A DNA stretch of 64,000 nt from Zhenhengia yiwuensis (GCF_014384995.1 NZ_JACRSY010000006.1:1-64000); one strand, 5' to 3'; shown: positions 25,896 to 35,075, counted from the stretch's first letter. Notes: generated by a model not told the origin, from the sequence alone. Program-made: numbers and translations.

Positions 25896-26894
25896 ATGAA
25901 AACGATGGGGAATGAGCTCTTTGCACAATATGATATGAGTATAAAAAAAGTTCAATATAATCGTAGTAATTATTATTTAGACACTAAGCAAGGTAGCCTG
26001 ATGCTTAGGAAAACCATTGTGCCAAAAGATCAAATCTGCTTTCAATATGAAGTGACACAACAACTTCTCCACAAAGGTTTCACAGAGATTGCAAAAATCT
26101 ATTTAACAAAAAAACAAAACCCTTATGGACTTTATCAAGATCGGTATTATATATTACAGTCTTATAATAAAACAATTGAAATAGATTTTACCAGTGAGAA
26201 GGACCTTAAGGCAGTTATAGAAGTACTGGCAAAATTTCATAAAGTAGCTAAAAATATAGAGTCTAAAACGAGAGATGTAGAGAATGCTAGTATTAAAAAT
26301 ATTTATGAGTATTTCCAAAAACGTGTAGTAGATGGAAAGCATATGAGAAAGAAAATTTCAAACTTCTCACAAAAAACGAAGTTTGAGATCATGTTTCTAA
26401 ATGATTATAAAGCATATGAAGCACTTCAATATATGGCACTAGATTTGATTACACCACAAATTGCAGCTGAACTTATTAATAAGGTGCGTCTAGAAAAAAC
26501 TCTTATTCATAATGACTATACCTATCATGCAGTAGGACAGATTGAAGGCAGTGACTGTTATATGATTAATAACCTCGATACATGCACATATAATATTCAA
26601 CTTATAGACCTTGCTAATGTACTGACGAAAATCATGCAGAAAAATAACTGGAATATAGCACTTCTTGATAAGCTTATTGCCAGTTATAATGCGATTCATA
26701 CTTTAAGTTATAATGAAATTAATGTACTTAAAGCAATGTTGATTTTTCCAGAGAAGTATGCAGGCATTTGCTATAAGTATACAAACTCCAAGCACCGTAA
26801 TAATTATAGTATGTTTGAACATAAGTGGGAAAATATGCTCGTCTATAAAGAGGCTCAATGTTTGGCCGCTAAAGAACTTGCAAAGGAACTTTAA
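25896..26894 (+). CDS. CotS-family spore coat protein (kinase-like fold)
   Basis: A 332-aa protein resembling the CotS/YsxE/YtaA group, which has an aminoglycoside-phosphotransferase-like fold. Visible blocks are the N-lobe SNYYLDTKQGSLMLRK, the FHKVAKNI helix, and the degenerate catalytic loop LIHNDYTYHAVGQIEG with a following INNLDTCTYNIQLIDLANVL. In this group the loop is HGDYTYHN...; here HND retains the Asp. CotS-like proteins are spore-coat or inner-coat components. It starts after AAGGGGGGATAGAG. A T-rich promoter motif shared with two other putative spore genes lies at 25829-25853. It is followed by the 26936 gene after 41 bp. Confidence 0.78.
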   Translation: MKTMGNELFAQYDMSIKKVQYNRSNYYLDTKQGSLMLRKTIVPKDQICFQYEVTQQLLHKGFTEIAKIYLTKKQNPYGLYQDRYYILQSYNKTIEIDFTSEKDLKAVIEVLAKFHKVAKNIESKTRDVENASIKNIYEYFQKRVVDGKHMRKKISNFSQKTKFEIMFLNDYKAYEALQYMALDLITPQIAAELINKVRLEKTLIHNDYTYHAVGQIEGSDCYMINNLDTCTYNIQLIDLANVLTKIMQKNNWNIALLDKLIASYNAIHTLSYNEINVLKAMLIFPEKYAGICYKYTNSKHRNNYSMFEHKWENMLVYKEAQCLAAKELAKEL

Positions 26895-26935
26895 ATAGAA
26901 GAAATAAGTTCGCAAGTTACAAAGGAGGTTAAAGG

Positions 26936-27556
26936 GTGAGAGGGGATAAAAGGTTTATAATAGCAGTCATTATTATCTCATGTATAGGACTTACTGGATT
27001 GTTAATGTTAATGTTTAAGGGGATTGAGTATTTTTTAGCGACAGCTATACCAGCTATAGAAGAAGAGCACATCACTAGAGAAGAAGAGGATGAGGAATCT
27101 TATATAACAAGTATAGGTGTGGTAAGAGAAATTAATGAGGAAGAAATTCATTTTTTAGATATAGGGAGAAAAAAGATTAGGGCGCATAAAATTAAACCTA
27201 CAACCAAGATAACCGATAAAGAAGAGAATGTAATATCTGTTTCAGAGATTGAAGTTGGGGAAATAGTAGATATTATCTATCAACCAGAAAAAGAAAGTTT
27301 AATAGGTATTAAGCCTACAGCCAAGGCTTTTAAAAAGACTAATGGGACAAATCTTAAAATAGATCATTCCAACAGAAAGATTGAGCTTGAGGGACAGATT
27401 TATCACCATACAGGACATACACTTATATTTAATGAACAAGGTGAACTCACCAATATGCATAATGTAAAGGATCAAGATGTACTTGAACTAGTAGGACTAG
27501 AGGATAATCTTTATACCATCAGAGTTCTAAAGCAAGGGGCTGAGGGTGACGAGTGA
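26936..27556 (+). CDS. Single-pass membrane protein with acidic/beta extracytoplasmic region (unknown)
   Basis: A 206-aa protein with one membrane helix (FIIAVIIISCIGLTGLLMLM, residues 7-26) and then an acidic linker (EEEHITREEEDEESY). The extracytoplasmic part holds two beta-rich segments. The first, TSIGVVREINEEEIHFLDIG through GEIVDIIYQPEKESLIGI, resembles the small OB-like/DUF5666-style pattern, and a second more degenerate one follows. No catalytic motif or recognised family. Start is GTG at 26936, 6 nt after AAAGGAGG. It lies 41 bp after the CotS-like gene and probably in one transcript, so a sporulation role is possible but unproven. Confidence 0.7.
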   Translation: MRGDKRFIIAVIIISCIGLTGLLMLMFKGIEYFLATAIPAIEEEHITREEEDEESYITSIGVVREINEEEIHFLDIGRKKIRAHKIKPTTKITDKEENVISVSEIEVGEIVDIIYQPEKESLIGIKPTAKAFKKTNGTNLKIDHSNRKIELEGQIYHHTGHTLIFNEQGELTNMHNVKDQDVLELVGLEDNLYTIRVLKQGAEGDE

Positions 27557-27573
27557 ACGTATACCAGCCTAAC

Positions 27574-27617
27574 TAAAAGAGTGGAGATATGAGTATCATA
27601 TGTCTACTCTTTTTTAC
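27574..27617 (+). terminator. Terminator after the 26936 gene
   Basis: A 16-bp imperfect stem starting AAGAGTGGAGATATGA and closing with TCATATGTCTACTCTT is followed by a T-run. It has one mismatch and one G:U pair. Confidence 0.8.
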
Positions 27618-27690
27618 TTTAAATAGTGTGAAAATTATAATATAATTAAGAAGTGTAAAAAAATGGAATATGTGTAAGGAGGCAATACAG

Positions 27691-29391
27691 ATGAGTTATA
27701 TGCATAAGTATCAAGAGTGGTTAGAAGGAGATGCCTTCGATGAAGCAACTAAAGAAGAGTTAAGGGGGATTAAAGAAGATCCTAAAGAAATTGAAGACAG
27801 GTTCTATACAGAATTAGAATTTGGGACAGCAGGGTTAAGGGGGATTATTGGAGCGGGAACAAATCGTATGAATATCTATAACGTTAGAAAAGCTACGCAA
27901 GGACTTGCTAATTTTCTTAATAGGCAAGCTTTAATAGATCCTAAAGTAGCTATTGCTTATGACTCAAGAAATTACTCAGATGTTTTTGCCAAAGAAGCAG
28001 CACTTGTACTTGCAGCTAATGGTGTTCATGCTTATTTATTTGAGGCTTTAAGGCCAGTACCAGAGTTATCTTTTGCAGTACGTCACTTAAAGTGCGATGC
28101 AGGTATTGTAGTGACAGCAAGTCATAATCCACCAGAATATAATGGTTATAAAGTATATGGAAGTGATGGGGCACAGGTTATAGCACCTTATGATCAGATG
28201 ATTATAGAAGAAGTTAATGCTCTAACAGACTTTAACTTAATTAAGACTATCACGAAGGAAAAGGCCTTAGAAAATGGACTTCTTACTATTATAGGTAAAG
28301 AAGTAGATGAAGCCTACATAGCTTGTGTAAAAGAACAAGTATTAAACCAAAATGCAATTGATCAAGTAGCAGGGGACTTTAAGATTGTTTATACACCTAT
28401 TCATGGAACTGGCAATATACCTGTTAGGACGATTCTTAAAGAAGTGGGATTCAAAAATATTTATGTCGTAGAAGAGCAAGAAGCGCCAGATGGGAACTTC
28501 CCTACTGTTACAAGCCCTAATCCTGAAAATAAAGAAGCCTTTAAGTTAGCAATTGGCTTGGCAAAAGACGTACAGGCAGACCTTATTATGGGGACGGATC
28601 CTGATGCAGATAGAGTAGGTGTACTTGTTCGTAATCATAATGGAGACTATGAGGTATTAACAGGTAACATGTTAGGCGCTATGCTGACAGAATATATTCT
28701 GTCCCAAAGGGCAACTAAAGGTATGCTATCTTCAAAAGGTGTAGTTATTAAGACCATTGTTACAACAGAAATGATTAGGCCAATCTGTAAGGCCTACAAT
28801 GTAGAGGTAATGGAAGTATTAACAGGCTTTAAATATATAGGAGAACAGATTAGATTATTTGAAAGTCATGGAGATAAAGCGTATCTATTTGGATTTGAAG
28901 AAAGTTATGGTTGCTTAGCAGGCACTTATGCAAGAGATAAAGATGCAGTAGTAGCGTGCATGCTTGCAGCAGAAATGGCGGCTTACTATAAGACAAAAGG
29001 TATGACTTTATATGAAGGACTTATTTCTTTATATGAGAAATATGGTTTCTATAAAGAAGAAGTACAGTCTATTACCTTAAAAGGGATAGAAGGACTAAGT
29101 AAAATAAAAGATGTGATGAAAAATCTGAGAGAGGAGGGTTTAAGTACTATTGGTACGTATACAGTCGTTCGTACAAGGGATTACGAAAAGGGAGTAGGTC
29201 ATTTGCCAAAATCCAATGTACTTTACTATGAGCTTACAGATGCTGCATGGTTATGTGTACGTCCTTCAGGAACGGAACCCAAAATTAAGTTCTATATTGG
29301 TGTAAAGGGAAGTAGTGAAGAAGATGCTACTTGTAAGGTTCAAGCAATTAAAGAGGCTATTAATGTTTTAATTGCACCTTGGATAAAGTAA
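27691..29391 (+). CDS. Phosphohexomutase (phosphoglucomutase/phosphomannomutase, PgcA-type)
   Basis: A 566-aa alpha-D-phosphohexomutase interconverting glucose-1-P/6-P and possibly mannose phosphates. The phosphoserine loop is VVTASHNPPEYNGYK with Ser144. The metal loop is MGTDPDADRVG, the sugar-binding loop is FGFEESYGCLAG, and the phosphate-binding C-terminal loop is RPSGTEPKIKFY. The open frame starts at 27670, but that ATG lies upstream of the AAGGAGGC Shine-Dalgarno. I therefore use the ATG at 27691. It is monocistronic with a hairpin after it. Being a sugar-phosphate enzyme, it could feed from the mannose pathways in the window. Confidence 0.92.
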   Translation: MSYMHKYQEWLEGDAFDEATKEELRGIKEDPKEIEDRFYTELEFGTAGLRGIIGAGTNRMNIYNVRKATQGLANFLNRQALIDPKVAIAYDSRNYSDVFAKEAALVLAANGVHAYLFEALRPVPELSFAVRHLKCDAGIVVTASHNPPEYNGYKVYGSDGAQVIAPYDQMIIEEVNALTDFNLIKTITKEKALENGLLTIIGKEVDEAYIACVKEQVLNQNAIDQVAGDFKIVYTPIHGTGNIPVRTILKEVGFKNIYVVEEQEAPDGNFPTVTSPNPENKEAFKLAIGLAKDVQADLIMGTDPDADRVGVLVRNHNGDYEVLTGNMLGAMLTEYILSQRATKGMLSSKGVVIKTIVTTEMIRPICKAYNVEVMEVLTGFKYIGEQIRLFESHGDKAYLFGFEESYGCLAGTYARDKDAVVACMLAAEMAAYYKTKGMTLYEGLISLYEKYGFYKEEVQSITLKGIEGLSKIKDVMKNLREEGLSTIGTYTVVRTRDYEKGVGHLPKSNVLYYELTDAAWLCVRPSGTEPKIKFYIGVKGSSEEDATCKVQAIKEAINVLIAPWIK

Positions 29392-29412
29392 AAAATATTT
29401 GAAAAAAATTTT

Positions 29413-29458
29413 TGAGATGTTTCAATGGCTAAGAGCTGATGAAGCATCTTATTTTTTA
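29413..29458 (+). terminator. Terminator after the phosphohexomutase gene
   Basis: A GAGATGTTTCA / TGAAGCATCTT stem (one G:U pair) around a loop of about 15 nt is followed by ATTTTTTA. Confidence 0.7.
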
Positions 29459-29550
29459 CTTCAATATTCCCATTAATTGGAATTGTGTGATAGGATAAGT
29501 CCAAGCAAGACAGCTGAAAAAATAAACGATGAAATTGAGGGGGATAAGTA

Positions 29551-29997
29551 ATGTTTAAATTACGAATTTTAGAAAAGGTTATGCAAGTGGTTACAACGGT
29601 CAGTAAAGTAGTACATACTGTTAAAGAGAAGATTCATGAGGTGACTGAGCAGGTCGAAGCCCGTTACCAAAAAGCTAAAGAAGAAAGGGCTAAAAAAGCA
29701 TTATCAGCGGAAGAAACCACTATAGAAGAAACAAGCATGGGAACTGCCAAGAGTATTTCGAAGCAAGCACCACAAAAAGGAACTAGAAAAAAACAAACTA
29801 CCTTTGCTATGGAGCGTCTTAAACATAAAACGGATACGAGAAGACATCTTAGTGTATACAAGAAAGAAAATAATGTGATCTACTTAACAAGTGCCTTTAA
29901 AAAACCACGTCCAGTGCTTAAAGCATATGAGGATGTTTACATAGATTTAATGAGTGTTCATTCTAGAGAGCCAACATTAGAAATATACAGTCCTTAA
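29551..29997 (+). CDS. Basic, partly coiled-coil protein of unknown function
   Basis: A 148-aa hydrophilic protein. Residues ~15-50 (VVTTVSKVVHTVKEKIHEVTEQVEARYQKAKEERAKKA) look like an amphipathic or coiled-coil helix. A low-complexity Lys/Thr/Ser stretch follows, then a basic region (MERLKHKTDTRRHLSVYKK) and a more hydrophobic tail ending EPTLEIYSP. No family recognised. The start follows TTGAGGGGGATAAGTA. It lies about 100 bp upstream of yabG in the same direction. A spore-related role is a guess from that position. Confidence 0.7.
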   Translation: MFKLRILEKVMQVVTTVSKVVHTVKEKIHEVTEQVEARYQKAKEERAKKALSAEETTIEETSMGTAKSISKQAPQKGTRKKQTTFAMERLKHKTDTRRHLSVYKKENNVIYLTSAFKKPRPVLKAYEDVYIDLMSVHSREPTLEIYSP

Positions 29998-30094
29998 GTA
30001 AAAGAAGCTGTATAGCACCTACATAAGGTAGTCATAGGACTTCCTAGTCTTGTAATAAGATATAGAGATATAGATAGTCTAGGAGCGAAGATCT

Positions 30095-30937
30095 ATGATG
30101 ATTCAGGTTGGAGATTATGTTGTACGTATCTCTTACAATCGTGATGTGCTATTTAAAGTATTGGAAATAAAATCTGACGGCATTGTAAAATTAAAAGGGA
30201 TATCCTATAGAATTATAGCAGATGCACCAATGGAAGATTTGGAGCTAGCAGGAGGGATGCGATTTACAAACAAAGAAAGCTATTTGATGGAACAGATCCA
30301 AGAAAGAGTAAAAATGTTAGTGGCTGAGAAGAAAATACTTAAGGACCAAAACAAACCCGTGCTCCAAAAAACAGGGAAAGTACTGCATATAGATGGAGAC
30401 TCATTCTATCTTAATTTGTGTATGAAGTACTATGAGACATTGGGGGTACCAGCGGTTGGTGAGAATGTCCTTGAGTTTGAGCAACCTAAAAAAATAGGAG
30501 GTTTATTACAAAAACATAACCCAGATATACTTGTTTTAACTGGACATGACTCTTTAAATAAAAATTACAAGAACCTTTATGATATTAATGAGTATAAAAA
30601 CTCAAAGTACTTTATTGAGGCTGTTAAAGAAGCCCGAAAAGCCCGCCAAAATAACAAGCAACTCATTATATTTGCAGGTGCCTGTCAGTCCTACTTCGAG
30701 GCATTGTTAGAGGCAGGTGCAGATTATGCAGCCTCCCCTGCAAGAGTGCTTATTCATGCATTAGATCCTGTGTTTATTGTCGAGCGTATCGCTTATTGTC
30801 CATTTAATGAAGTGCTCCCCATAGAACATGCCATAAAAAATACATTAACCCAGTTTAAAGGGATAGGAGGGTATGAAATTCTAGGGGTAGCACGAAAAGG
30901 AGGACCAGTGGTAGGTTTAGTAGACTCATTATCCTAA
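30095..30937 (+). CDS. yabG: Sporulation-specific protease YabG
   Basis: A 280-aa member of the YabG family, which processes spore coat and cortex-related proteins (in C. difficile including SipL and pre-proCspBA). The N-terminal domain starts VGDYVVRISYNRDVLFKVLEI. The catalytic core contains VLHIDGDSFYL, DILVLTGHDSLNKNYKNLYD, IFAGACQSYFEALLEAGADYAASPAR and the C-terminal GIGGYEILGVARKGGP. The His in LTGHD and Cys in GACQS are the plausible Cys-protease residues. Two ATGs occur in tandem at 30095; the first is preceded by CTAGGAGCGAAGATCT. The next gene is the sipL-like SPOCS/LysM gene, the order found in C. difficile. Confidence 0.92.
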   Translation: MMIQVGDYVVRISYNRDVLFKVLEIKSDGIVKLKGISYRIIADAPMEDLELAGGMRFTNKESYLMEQIQERVKMLVAEKKILKDQNKPVLQKTGKVLHIDGDSFYLNLCMKYYETLGVPAVGENVLEFEQPKKIGGLLQKHNPDILVLTGHDSLNKNYKNLYDINEYKNSKYFIEAVKEARKARQNNKQLIIFAGACQSYFEALLEAGADYAASPARVLIHALDPVFIVERIAYCPFNEVLPIEHAIKNTLTQFKGIGGYEILGVARKGGPVVGLVDSLS

Positions 30938-31047
30938 CGGCGCAGGAAATGTGTTTACTTAGTGTGTTCGTTTATAAATAGAGAAAGGAGGCAGCAATCC
31001 GCCAGCTGTCTCTTTTATTTTATGCTTAGAAAAAATACATATTTCTA

Positions 31048-31066
31048 TTTCAGAATGAATATACAT
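31048..31066 (+). promoter_or_regulatory. Putative sporulation promoter element upstream of sipL
   Basis: TTTCAGAATGAATATA at 31048-31063 recurs identically at 51495-51510 upstream of the Pro/Gly-rich protein gene. A looser version (AGGACTGAACATATACAT) lies at 25835-25852 before the CotS-like gene. This suggests a common sporulation sigma-factor signal, but which factor is not clear. Confidence 0.4.
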
Positions 31067-31139
31067 GAAATAGAAGTTGGATAACTCATACTCATATACA
31101 TAGGTATAGTGTAAAGGTTAGAAGAGGAGGAGCGTAAAA

Positions 31140-32711
31140 ATGGCATTAGAACTGGTAAAGAAACAAATTGGACTAAATGAAATGACAAGAAAAGAAGCAG
31201 TACAAGTTGTCAAAGAAAGAGATATTATTGTTCCAGATGGAAAACCTGACATGCAAAGAGTACTTTACTTAGACGGAGAGATTAATATTGACCAGATAGA
31301 TGTACAAGAGGATCGAGTAGTTTATAAAGGGCAATTAGATACAACAATTTTATATGTACCTGAAAACAATTCAAAAGAAATTTATACGATGAAGGGAAGT
31401 ATTCCACTTGAAGACTTTGTTATCTTAGAAGGTGTAAGCAATAATCAGCGTGTAGCTTTTAACTATAATATTGAGCATATGCATTGGAATATTTTAAATG
31501 AACGTAAGCTTAACGTGAAGTCTATTATAGGGGTTTGTGTGGAAGCTACAAAACCAAAAGAAATGGAGCTTGTGACAGAGGTTAGAGGTGATGTTGCTGT
31601 TCAGACGAATACAGGTACATTAAGTGTTATTAAACCTTCTCAAAGTGGGACAGAAAAACTTGTAGTAAAAGACGAACTTACAATTCCACAAGGCAAATGT
31701 AGCATTGGTGAAGTTCTTAAAATGAATACATGTATTAAAGAAGAACAAACGAAACGTACAGACAGCGAAATTCTTTACAATGGTATTGTAGAAGTAAGTA
31801 CAATGTATAAAACTCAAGAGCCTGATATGCCAGTTGAAATTGTTAAACATCGTATTCCTTTTGCAGGAAGCACAGACCTTCCAAAACCAAGTGAAGAAGC
31901 TTACTGGAACTGTGACTTGAGTGTTAAACCTATCTATATGCAGGTTTGCCCTGACTTTGATGGGGAAGACCGTGTCATAGAAGTAGAATGTATTGTAGAA
32001 GCCAAATACAACACATTTGATGAAGATACTGAGACAATTATAGATGATGTCTATTGCCCAGGTAAAAAAGTTAAGATGACGAATACATCTGAAGACTATA
32101 TGACGCTTGCTTCAAAAGGCGTAGCTAAGGCATCTAAGAAAGATGTCATTACACTTGAAAACGGCGCACCTATGATCGATCAAATTTTCAGTGTAAACTT
32201 AAAACCTGTTATTGATGAAAAGAAAGTTGAAGGTGACAAGCTGACAATTAACGGTATGCTTGAAGCTAAAGTTGTTTATATTGATCCAGAAAGTGTGAAC
32301 ATGATTCAAACAGCTATGGAGATGATTCCATTTAGCCAAGATCTTACACTTGAAGGGCTTAATGAAGATTCTTATGTAGAAGTTAAAGTACAACCTAAAG
32401 ATGTTGAAGCTGGCGTATACAATAAGAATGATATTATGCTTGAATATGGACTTGATTATATGGCTAACGTTTATAATAAAGGTAACATTCAAACGATTAA
32501 TCAAGTAGATGTAGCAGATATGGATAAAGAAGAGCTTAACAGCTATCCAAGTATTACTGTTTATATCGTTAAAAAAGGTGATACCTTATGGAATCTTGCA
32601 AAACGTTTTAATACAACAGTACAAGATATTGTAGAGATTAATGATTTAGATGAAAATGCACCAATTAATATTGGTCAGAAACTCATTATCCTTAAGAAAA
32701 CAAAGTTCTAA
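31140..32711 (+). CDS. sipL: SPOCS and LysM domain spore morphogenesis protein (SipL-like)
   Basis: A 523-aa protein of the DUF3794/SPOCS family. Residues ~1-160 form the N-terminal region with VKERDIIVPDGKPDMQRVLYLDG. Two further SPOCS-type beta domains follow, around 165-330 and 335-460 (for example LKPVIDEKKVEGDKLTINGML). A C-terminal LysM (TVYIVKKGDTLWNLAKRFNT...NINIGQKL-type end) spans about 470-520. Length and layout match C. difficile SipL, which binds SpoIVA and ties the coat to the forespore. The gene follows yabG and precedes ispE, as in C. difficile. The ATG follows AAGAGGAGGAGCGTAAAA. A spore-type promoter motif lies at 31048-31066. Confidence 0.88.
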   Translation: MALELVKKQIGLNEMTRKEAVQVVKERDIIVPDGKPDMQRVLYLDGEINIDQIDVQEDRVVYKGQLDTTILYVPENNSKEIYTMKGSIPLEDFVILEGVSNNQRVAFNYNIEHMHWNILNERKLNVKSIIGVCVEATKPKEMELVTEVRGDVAVQTNTGTLSVIKPSQSGTEKLVVKDELTIPQGKCSIGEVLKMNTCIKEEQTKRTDSEILYNGIVEVSTMYKTQEPDMPVEIVKHRIPFAGSTDLPKPSEEAYWNCDLSVKPIYMQVCPDFDGEDRVIEVECIVEAKYNTFDEDTETIIDDVYCPGKKVKMTNTSEDYMTLASKGVAKASKKDVITLENGAPMIDQIFSVNLKPVIDEKKVEGDKLTINGMLEAKVVYIDPESVNMIQTAMEMIPFSQDLTLEGLNEDSYVEVKVQPKDVEAGVYNKNDIMLEYGLDYMANVYNKGNIQTINQVDVADMDKEELNSYPSITVYIVKKGDTLWNLAKRFNTTVQDIVEINDLDENAPINIGQKLIILKKTKF

Positions 32712-32718
32712 TAGAAAT

Positions 32719-32752
32719 TAAAGGGGCGGCTGCAAAGCGGCCCTTCTTTTCC
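32719..32752 (+). terminator. Probable terminator after sipL
   Basis: A GC-rich imperfect stem AAAGGGGCGGCT / AGCGGCCCTT with a GCAA loop is followed by CTTTTCC. The T-run is short, so efficiency is uncertain. Confidence 0.55.
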
Positions 32753-32763
32753 TATTAGAATGA

Positions 32764-32905
32764 GTAGATGGCAATGTGGGGATGTATTCTCCCCCACCTG
32801 CTTCACTTCACTTTCAGAGAAACACTATTCATTTTTCATTTCATGTGTTTCTTAGCTGAAAGCTACGTAGGCAGGTTCTGGAGAACACATCCCCACGCTG
32901 ACTAC
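32764..32905. repeat. Long imperfect hairpin element (about 140 nt) between sipL and ispE
   Basis: The two arms, about 60 nt each, pair over several blocks: GTGGGGATGT / ACATCCCCAC, TTCTCC / GGAGAA, ACCTGC / GCAGGT, CTTTCAG / CTGAAAG and GAAACAC / GTGTTTC. The AT-rich loop is near 32830-32845. It contains no ORF and follows the sipL terminator. The rest of 32712-33072 holds only the ispE promoter. It could be a palindromic mobile or RNA element; a second hairpin of similar size and design lies at 62755-62891. Confidence 0.75.
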
Positions 32906-33010
32906 TAAGCATCAATACAAGAAAAGAGCTACGGCACACTTATGAAGTGGCTAATGTGGTAAGCTTATAATAGCTTCTTTTGTTTATTGTATACACGAAA
33001 TACATTTTTA

Positions 33011-33040
33011 TTGACTAACACTTTTTTAAAAGGGTATAAT
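33011..33040 (+). promoter_or_regulatory. Sigma-A-type promoter of ispE
   Basis: TTGACT (33011-33016) and a perfect TATAAT (33035-33040) are separated by 18 bp, 33 bp before the ispE ATG. It is the best housekeeping promoter in this part of the window. Confidence 0.7.
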
Positions 33041-33072
33041 ATAAAAAACGCTAAATCACGAAGGAGTTACAC

Positions 33073-33990
33073 ATGGATACAATAGTACTTAAAGCAAGAG
33101 GTAAGATTAACCTTACGCTAGATGTAGTGGGCAAACGAGACAATGGTTATCATGACCTGAGAATGATTATGCAGACAATTAATCTGTATGATACTATTAC
33201 CGTTAAAAAGACTAAAACTCCAGGTATTCGTATTAATAATAATTTAGCATGGCTTCCAAAAGACGATAGAAATATTACGTATAAAGCAGCAGAGAAGTTT
33301 TTAAAAGAGGCGAATATAACAAGTGGTGTTTATATAGATATCTTTAAACGTATACCTGTAGCAGCAGGTTTAGCTGGTGGAAGCAGTGATGCAGCAGCAG
33401 TTCTTGTAGGGCTTAATAAATTATTTGAAACGCATTTTAGTAAGAAGAAGTTAATGGAGATAGGACTTGAAATAGGAGCAGATGTACCATTTTGTATTTT
33501 AAGGGGAACAGTGCTTGCAGAGGGAATAGGGGAAGTACTTACACCATTACCTTCATTGCCAAGTATGCATATTTTACTTGCAAAGCCTAATATTAGTGTT
33601 TCTACAGCAAGTGTATACAAAGCATTAAAGGTAGATGAAATTACAAAGCATCCTAAAACAGACGAGTATGTAGAAGCTATTAAAGCACGTAATATACAGT
33701 TTATTACAAACAATATGGATAATGTATTAGAAGACGTAACCATTAAGATGCACCCTCAAATCGAACAGATTAAACAAGATATGCTAGAGTATGGTGCATT
33801 AGGAAGTATGATGAGTGGCAGTGGGCCTACAGTATTTGGTATTTTCCCAAGTAGATATAAAGCAGCAGTGGCAGCAGAATACTTTAAAAATCAATGTGGA
33901 CTCAGAGAGGTACATGTGACAAGTACATTTTGTAAAGCCAAAAGAGAGGGGAAAAGACGTGAGAGAAGAAAGTTCAAACATGAAAATTAA
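33073..33990 (+). CDS. ispE: 4-diphosphocytidyl-2-C-methyl-D-erythritol kinase
   Basis: A 305-aa GHMP kinase of the MEP isoprenoid pathway that phosphorylates CDP-methylerythritol at O2. The N-terminus is LKARGKINLTLDVVGKRDNGYHDLRMIMQTI, typical of IspE. The ATP-binding GHMP motif is PVAAGLAGGSSDAAA at about residues 94-108. A later MMSGSGPTVFGIFP is the third GHMP motif. The C-terminal tail is rich in Lys/Arg. The ATG follows CACGAAGGAGTTACAC. The gene overlaps the following GntR gene by 32 bp, implying coupled translation. Confidence 0.94.
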   Translation: MDTIVLKARGKINLTLDVVGKRDNGYHDLRMIMQTINLYDTITVKKTKTPGIRINNNLAWLPKDDRNITYKAAEKFLKEANITSGVYIDIFKRIPVAAGLAGGSSDAAAVLVGLNKLFETHFSKKKLMEIGLEIGADVPFCILRGTVLAEGIGEVLTPLPSLPSMHILLAKPNISVSTASVYKALKVDEITKHPKTDEYVEAIKARNIQFITNNMDNVLEDVTIKMHPQIEQIKQDMLEYGALGSMMSGSGPTVFGIFPSRYKAAVAAEYFKNQCGLREVHVTSTFCKAKREGKRRERRKFKHEN

Positions 33991-34636
33991 TGAATATTTA
34001 CCATTAAGGGATATTGTATTCCAAACTTTACGTAAGGCAATTTTAAATGGGGAGTTAGAGCCTGGCGAAAGATTAATGGAAACACAACTTGGTGAGAAAC
34101 TAGGTGTAAGCCGTACACCAATTAGAGAAGCGATTAGAAAACTTGAGCTTGAAGGTCTTGTTATCATGGTTCCACGTAAAGGTGCACAAGTTGCACAGTT
34201 TACAGGAAAAGACATTCAAGATGTATTAGAAGTACGTGCTTCTTTAGAAGCATTAGCAGCAAAACTTGCGTGCAAACATATGGACGAGCGTTCTTTCTTA
34301 AAACTTCAACTTATTATTGCAGAGTATGAATATGCAGCCAAAGAAGATGATATTGAAGTGATGATTCAAAAAGATATTGAATTCCATGATACTATCGCAG
34401 AAGCTTCTCGAAATGAAAAGCTTGTTCAGCTTTACAATAATATGAGAGAGCAGGTACAACGCTACCGTATTACGTATCTTAAGAATACAGAAGAAAGCAG
34501 TGCTGTTATTGCAGAACATAATGCAATGTTAGAGGCACTTAAAAACAGAGATAGCGAGTTAGCATCTCAGTTAGCGACTAAACATATTGAGACACAATGT
34601 AGTTCTATAATGAAATTTATACAAAGTAAGAAATAG
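33959..34636 (+). CDS. GntR-family regulator, FadR/FCD subfamily
   Basis: A 225-aa transcription factor. The N-terminal winged helix includes LRDIVFQTLRKAILNGELEPGERLMETQLGEKLGVSRTPIREAIRKLELEGLV. The FCD helical effector domain (about residues 85-215) has DVLEVRASLEALAAKLA, a metal-binding-type EFHDTIAEAS and IAEHNAMLEALKNRDSELA...H. Start could be GTG at 33959 (after AGAGGGGAAAAGAC) or ATG at 33980. I kept the GTG because its Shine-Dalgarno is better. It overlaps ispE in another frame, a pairing also known in Clostridia. Effector unknown. Confidence 0.85.
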   Translation: MREESSNMKINEYLPLRDIVFQTLRKAILNGELEPGERLMETQLGEKLGVSRTPIREAIRKLELEGLVIMVPRKGAQVAQFTGKDIQDVLEVRASLEALAAKLACKHMDERSFLKLQLIIAEYEYAAKEDDIEVMIQKDIEFHDTIAEASRNEKLVQLYNNMREQVQRYRITYLKNTEESSAVIAEHNAMLEALKNRDSELASQLATKHIETQCSSIMKFIQSKK

Positions 34637-34637
34637 T

Positions 34638-34668
34638 AAAGGAGTTGCCTAGGCAACTCCTTTTTTAT
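34638..34668 (+). terminator. Terminator after ispE-GntR
   Basis: A perfect 12-bp stem AAAGGAGTTGCC / GGCAACTCCTTT with a TA loop and a T-run. Confidence 0.92.
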
Positions 34669-35075
34669 ATTCATACTTTAAGAAGGTAAAAGTTTTACGG
34701 AGCTAATTTAATATAAATATATATGGAAAGCGTAGAAGGTATAGGAGAAAGAATATATAGGCTTATTTGCATAAAATCAAATAATCTAACATAAAGAGTA
34801 AAAATCAATTTACATTATCAAAAAAATTTTACTTGGTAATATGAATAGAAAATGAATAAAAATATTGTGAATATGCTAATTGTGTTAGGAATAAAATAAA
34901 ATATAACAAAAAAATATACATAAAATAATATAATAGGTTGAAATTGTACAAAAATGGTGTTAATATAAATTTAAATAAGTAAACAATTTTGTAAAATATA
35001 TATTTACAAATAAAATCTAAATTTTAATTTATTGTTTATAAAAAAATACAACTTAATAAAACTAGGGGGGATAGT
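34669..35075 (+). promoter_or_regulatory. AT-rich upstream region of the glycan-import operon with TTTGTAAA inverted repeat
   Basis: About 400 bp without any plausible gene and very AT-rich. It contains one clear inverted repeat, TTTGTAAA (34988-34995) - 7 nt - TTTACAAA (35003-35010). The inner half-site TGTAAA/TTTACA is the type recognised by LacI-family regulators. The same TTTACAAA octamer occurs twice upstream of the GH125 gene (48136 and 48148). I could not choose a convincing -35/-10 pair by eye. Confidence 0.45.

Noticed and set aside
33330..34215. Minus-strand ORFs of 137 and 138 codons opposite ispE and the GntR gene.
   Set aside because: They lie wholly antisense to well-supported genes and show no domain or start signal of their own.
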